Positions 59,681 through 64,000 of a stretch of 64,000 bases of DNA are shown in pieces. Every line of letters begins with the position of its first letter. Position 1 is the first letter of the stretch. Position numbers and translations under genes: made by a program. The stretch lies in assembly GCA_905182995.1 (NCBI GenBank), contig CAJJDP010000088.1, positions 349,908 to 413,907 of the forward strand, in the 5' to 3' direction. A model generated the notes under the pieces. It worked only from the letters and a program-made list of their open reading frames with translations, was not told the origin of the DNA and searched no databases. This DNA comes from Paramecium octaurelia. Its lineage: Eukaryota > Ciliophora > Oligohymenophorea > Peniculida > Parameciidae.

Positions 59681-62600
59681 ATATAATAGGTCTACAATTG
59701 ATACTAACCATTATGAGATTCTGAATTTTGAAAAAATCCTACATGTTGATAAACTTGCTTGGACAAGTACGAAAAGTATAAATACTTTGCTTATAGATTA
59801 TGTCGAGCAAAAGTGATGTGGGCAAACTGATTTCATATATCACCATTAGAGCGACTCAAAATAAAAAGTATAGTGAGTGTTTTATACTTTATTAGTCTCT
59901 CAGAAATTTGGACAAGAGCCAGATCCTTTGGTGAAGAAAGTAGGCATACCATAGTCAAAACTTGTAACAACACCAAAAATATGTATTAATATTGTTGGGA
60001 TTTTAAAAGTTTGTTAAAGGGATCTTTATTGGTTGTGTGTCACAGTCTTCTTCAAATCAACTTTTAAATTAACCAGTATTATGAAGACTTTTATCGAAAT
60101 AGGTAGAACAAACAGTATTTCTTTTGTGTCTAACTAATCCTTTGGCATCATGGCAATTTTATTGCTAAATCAATATCGACATAGCAGAATTAATCTGAAA
60201 TAGATCTGATCACAAAAAGTTGAAAACTAATTATTTAGAGAAGCACTTCATGCATCATAAAATTAGAATGGAAGGTATAATAATTCTATCTGAAAAAGCT
60301 AGCAAAGATTAAGTTGCTGAAAAACAATCAGTGTATCATTTATTAATAAGAGACTATCACTAGAAGTGATAGAGTATCCGCAAAAGTAGTATGGATGCTT
60401 TGATTGCAATATATCGGGGATTGGCATAGAGTTTGAAGTACATTAACAATTATGATGTTAAACCACACGAAAAGTGTATGCTAAGATTTAGTCCAGTTTA
60501 TGGTGATTCATATTTGTTGTAGTGTTTAAATTTGAAGTACAAAAAATTATCATCGCATTTATGCTAACTATGGTTTGAACAGTGAGATAGGGCAGAAGAA
60601 ATATCCATCATATCATTTAAGCATGTGTCTTGAATAAGTATTTACTTGCTCACCGTTAGGAGTAACCACAAAACATAATGTATGATAGCTGCTCAAGGAT
60701 CAGCACATTGATAGCCTGAGAAAAGTGCAAATTACTGAATGCTTTCATGATAGACGCTCAATAATTAAATTTCCACTTGATTTAAGCGATGTCGAAATAA
60801 TAATCATGAGCAACAGGAGTATTTTATCAAAATTACCATATCTTCAGTTTCTGTAATGAATGCAGTTGCAGAATCTCCACAAGTTAAGCAGATTATTGAG
60901 TTGTGCATTAAAAAGAATATCAGCATGGTATTTCTCAAGGAGTAATACGTTTAGGATTACGGAATGCTTATAATGTACGCAAAATTAATGATCAAGAAAG
61001 CTGTTTTAGTTATAGCCAGAGTTACTATCAAATGAATGACAATATTGATTGTATTAACATAATTTTCAGTATTATTATATGGTTGAGATGCATTTGATTA
61101 AGATTTTGTAGTAACACATACTATTTTCAAATACAATAATTCCATGCGGCACTTAAAAGGTATTCAATTTGGCAATTATCTAGGAAAAGTATTAGTAAGA
61201 TTGCAATTTACTAATAACAATTCATCAATCTTAATTTTGCATAGGATTAAAACGAATTAAAGTATGTGATCATGATTGTAAGCAGAGAGAGAGACTGGGA
61301 TTAATATAGACATGTACATAAATACTTGATCCACAATAGATAGAGTAATCATAATTAAATTGATTATGGTGCACACTCCAACAAAAGAAGGAAGCTAATT
61401 CTTGGAATTGAAATCCAATTATGAGATTCATTGCCTGAAAGCATGATTTTAGACAGTATGAATAATAACTTTTATATGTTATAGCCGAAGGCTTGACGCT
61501 AGTGAAAGCAATAAAAAATTCATACTAAAAGCAAAGTGTAATATAATATAACTAACACAACAGCTAGCATATATTTCTATAGTTAGGTAGAAAGCACATT
61601 AAGTAGCAGTAGCATTAAGTACAGAAACGCAACTACTTCGCAGAGGAGCAATCATTGTCAATGGATATGCTGAATAATTCTATGATTTAAGTTATGGATT
61701 AAATGGAGTTTGAAGTCAATCAAGACCTGATTGATATACAACAGATCTACAGTTAGTGTAGGAACATCTTGAATAAATACCCACATTAGAGATGTATTTG
61801 ATTAATTATATTTCGATTAGATTAAAGCAAATACAGAATTACCAGCTACTACAAGCACGAGTTCTATTGTACAAGAAGTATTGGAACTTTAAATTAATCA
61901 TAAGTGTTTTAATCTTGTTTTCCAAGTTTAATAGTATTTAGTACTTTGAGCAAGTAGAATAAGTATTGGATTGAAAAGGAAATATTAGGTTTTCACAATA
62001 GTGCAAACTTATAAATATTCGATCAACTCTTTGAATATAGGAAATATCTCCATTTCCATTTATATATTTAGCTAAAGAATAACTTATACTATTTGAGTAT
62101 ATTGGTTGAGAATACGTGTAGATATAAAACATCAAATGAATTTCTTGAACCATAATGTATATAGTTCAATTTGAATAAATACTAGTAGAAGTATTTACAG
62201 TTTAAATTGCAAAAAATCAACGCAATTATAGGCTGTTTGCTAACAAATAGTCCAGACAATGCGATAGGAAATATTTTACGTTGCAATTTGTCTCTAACAT
62301 GTATCTAACGGTGTGCATAGCTTCATTAATTAATATGTATGCCAAATTTTTCATGATTTGAGAGTTTTCATTAGGCCAAATTCTGAATATGAAATAAAAG
62401 CAACTCAAAATATTCTAGTCAAAGATATCTCTGGTAAAGAATTCTGGAAATTATTTTAGCAAAGTGGAAGGAAGACTGCCATTGCTGAGATATGTTTAAG
62501 GTAGGAAGCACTAGTAAAAGGATTACAATACACACTATATAGCCACATGATTTAGAACTATACTCTAGTTGTCCATAAGGGCAGACACTGTAACACATCC

Positions 62601-64000
62601 CCATCGAACAAATAGAAGTAAGAAATTATCCTAAAGGCAAGTAATTGCCCAATTATTCATTGTGTTTGATTGATTAACTCTACACGAAGGAAAGAAATGA
62701 CAAATAACTCATGATTCGACATATTCCGTCGATACACACAAGAAGAAGAGAAGACGTTGAGACACTCATTTCCTTAGTTGTGGAAATCTTTTTTAAACTC
62801 TCAATTTAAAGTAGTGTTTCTTTAATATATTTTTGCAATTAATTTTATCATCCTGGGCTGCTCTTGCATTTATTTACTTTAGTATGGGTAATAACGATTT
62901 GATCCGTGCTTTCTACCGAATAACGTGTGTATAAATTTATAACCATACAAAACGCTGTCGAATGTAACTAATTACGTAATTTACAATCCAAAATGTGCCT
63001 TTAATTCTGATTAAATGTTTTATATATGAATAGAGCATCTCTCAGTATTATATTTATACAACCTTTCCACATTTTCCATTTGTTTAATGCACAACTCCGT
63101 GGATAACTTCTTGATATGTATTTTATTGGCATAAATTAATAACGCTTATATTTTTTCTCCTTTTATCGCAAATCCAAAAATTGTGCTTGATTTTATTTAA
63201 TGTTATCTATCTAATTATAATACAATCATATAGGTTATCATTTTACCACAACTTTCATACATACCTTACCGTAAACCTCCATTGAATGAGGCATAATGTA
63301 GGAATCTTATCCTAAATGTTGGTATTGTCTCATCTGATCTACAGCTTGCACATTTGGATACTCACTTACTTCTACCATGTTCATGGAAAGAGTTGAAGAT
63401 GCCAGAAAAAATTACGTCTATATTTTGAGCAAGCAATGACATCAACTTATTAGAACGAGTTTTATTTAATAAACGTAATGAAGGATAGCTAGCACACTTT
63501 TACGATAGAGAGTGAAAATTATTAATATTAATTGCAAACTGAACAAGTACTATATAATAGGTCTACAATTGATACTAACCATTATGAGATTCTGAATTTT
63601 GAAAAAATCCTACATGTTGATAAACTTGCTTGGACAAGTACGAAAAGTATAAATACTTTGCTTATAGATTATGTCGAGCAAAAGTGATGTGGGCAAACTG
63701 ATTTCATATATCACCATTAGAGCGACTCAAAATAAAAAGTATAGTGAGTGTTTTATACTTTATTAGTCTCTCAGAAATTTGGACAAGAGCCAGATCCTTT
63801 GGTGAAGAAAGTAGGCATACCATAGTCAAAACTTGTAACAACACCAAAAATATGTATTAATATTGTTGGGATTTTAAAAGTTTGTTAAAGGGATCTTTAT
63901 TGGTTGTGTGTCACAGTCTTCTTCAAATCAACTTTTAAATTAACCAGTATTATGAAGACTTTTATCGAAATAGGTAGAACAAACAGTATTTCTTTTGTGT
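58925..64000. repeat. Tandem duplication with 3871-bp period, second unit runs off the window
   Basis: 62796-64000 reads the same as 58925-60129, with no N between. The unit is therefore 58925-62795 and the next begins at 62796. At the junction the sequence changes abruptly from unit end (…GGAAATCTTTTTTA) to unit start (AACTCTCAATTTAAAG). Only 1205 bp of the second unit are visible. Confidence 0.9.
59880..62750 (+). pseudogene. Decayed reading frames inside the 3.87-kb tandem unit
   Basis: The plus strand has a run of coding-like segments broken by TGA and phase changes: MEGIIILSEKASKDQVAEKQ (about 60270), MDALIAIYRGLAQSLKYINN then YDVKPHEKCMLRFSPVYGDS (about 60400-60520), VMNAVAESPQVKQIIELCIK (about 60860), LKGIQFGNYLGKVLVRLQFT (about 61155) and SLSMDMLNNSMIQVMDQMEF (about 61655). 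Base composition is less A+T-rich than the surroundings. No transposase triad, reverse transcriptase or other family could be recognised. A tandemly repeated, decayed multi-kilobase frame in a gene-poor end suggests a germline-limited mobile element or an ancient duplicated gene (inference). Confidence 0.45.

Noticed and set aside
60400-60500. KYINNYDVKPHEKCML as a kinase catalytic loop
   Set aside because: It resembles DVKPxN, but no HRD His, no following DFG and no N-lobe are near; the match is too short.
1-64000. Standard genetic code, or TGA as Trp/Cys
   Set aside because: Several genes (30083, 33919, 37470, 47995) are open over hundreds of codons only when TAA and TAG are read through, and all end at TGA with sensible C-termini. 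The introns found often carry TGA, which fits TGA as a stop.
1-64000. Tetrahymena or Ichthyophthirius as source
   Set aside because: They share the TAA/TAG reassignment, but introns of 19-32 nt are a Paramecium trait; Tetrahymena introns are generally longer. Species cannot be fixed from this sequence alone.

Overview
The window reads as ciliate nuclear DNA, most probably from Paramecium or a close relative. It is very A+T-rich, and the conventional stops TAA and TAG occur in frame throughout obvious genes, where they must encode glutamine; only TGA ends reading frames. Genes are small and tightly packed on both strands, and many are interrupted by introns of about 19-32 nt that start GT (usually GTA) and mostly end TAG. 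Standard-code gene finding therefore fails here. All models below use TGA as the only stop and were translated by hand.

Layout. 0.4-3.1 kb: an unresolved multi-exon gene (-) spanning an assembly gap. 3.65-5.3 kb: a secreted Cys-containing protein (-). 6.5-8.3 kb: a four-helix membrane protein with two 22-nt introns, present twice because the flanks of a one-base gap are identical. 9.7-10.9 kb: a type I membrane protein with a Cys-rich tail. 13.0-15.7 kb: a zinc/coiled-coil/SPRY-like protein (-) with eight tiny introns. 17.4-22.9 kb: partial or poorly resolved genes around a gap at 18047. 24.2-25.0 kb: a Cys-rich, possibly GPI-anchored surface protein (-). 26.3-29.1 kb: another gap-flanking duplication with an unidentified gene. 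30-40 kb: three intact WD40-type genes (30083, 33919, 37470) with decayed WD40 and MORN-like relatives between them. 42.6-44.0 kb: a divergent alpha-tubulin with one frameshift. 48.0-50.2 kb: a 746-residue protein kinase-like/MORN protein (-). 54.8-64 kb: a repeat-rich, gene-poor end with three copies of a 1.4-1.7 kb block around gaps, and a true 3871-bp tandem duplication carrying decayed reading frames.

No operons, tRNA, rRNA or CRISPR arrays were seen. The genes do not form one pathway. The recurring theme is lineage-specific families: a C-x2/3-H...C-x2-C zinc module joined to coiled coils and then to WD40 or SPRY-like domains, MORN-like repeats, and Cys-rich surface proteins. Five of the six N characters sit between exact direct duplicates of 1.28-1.72 kb and look like unmerged contig overlaps, so copy numbers here need checking against reads.
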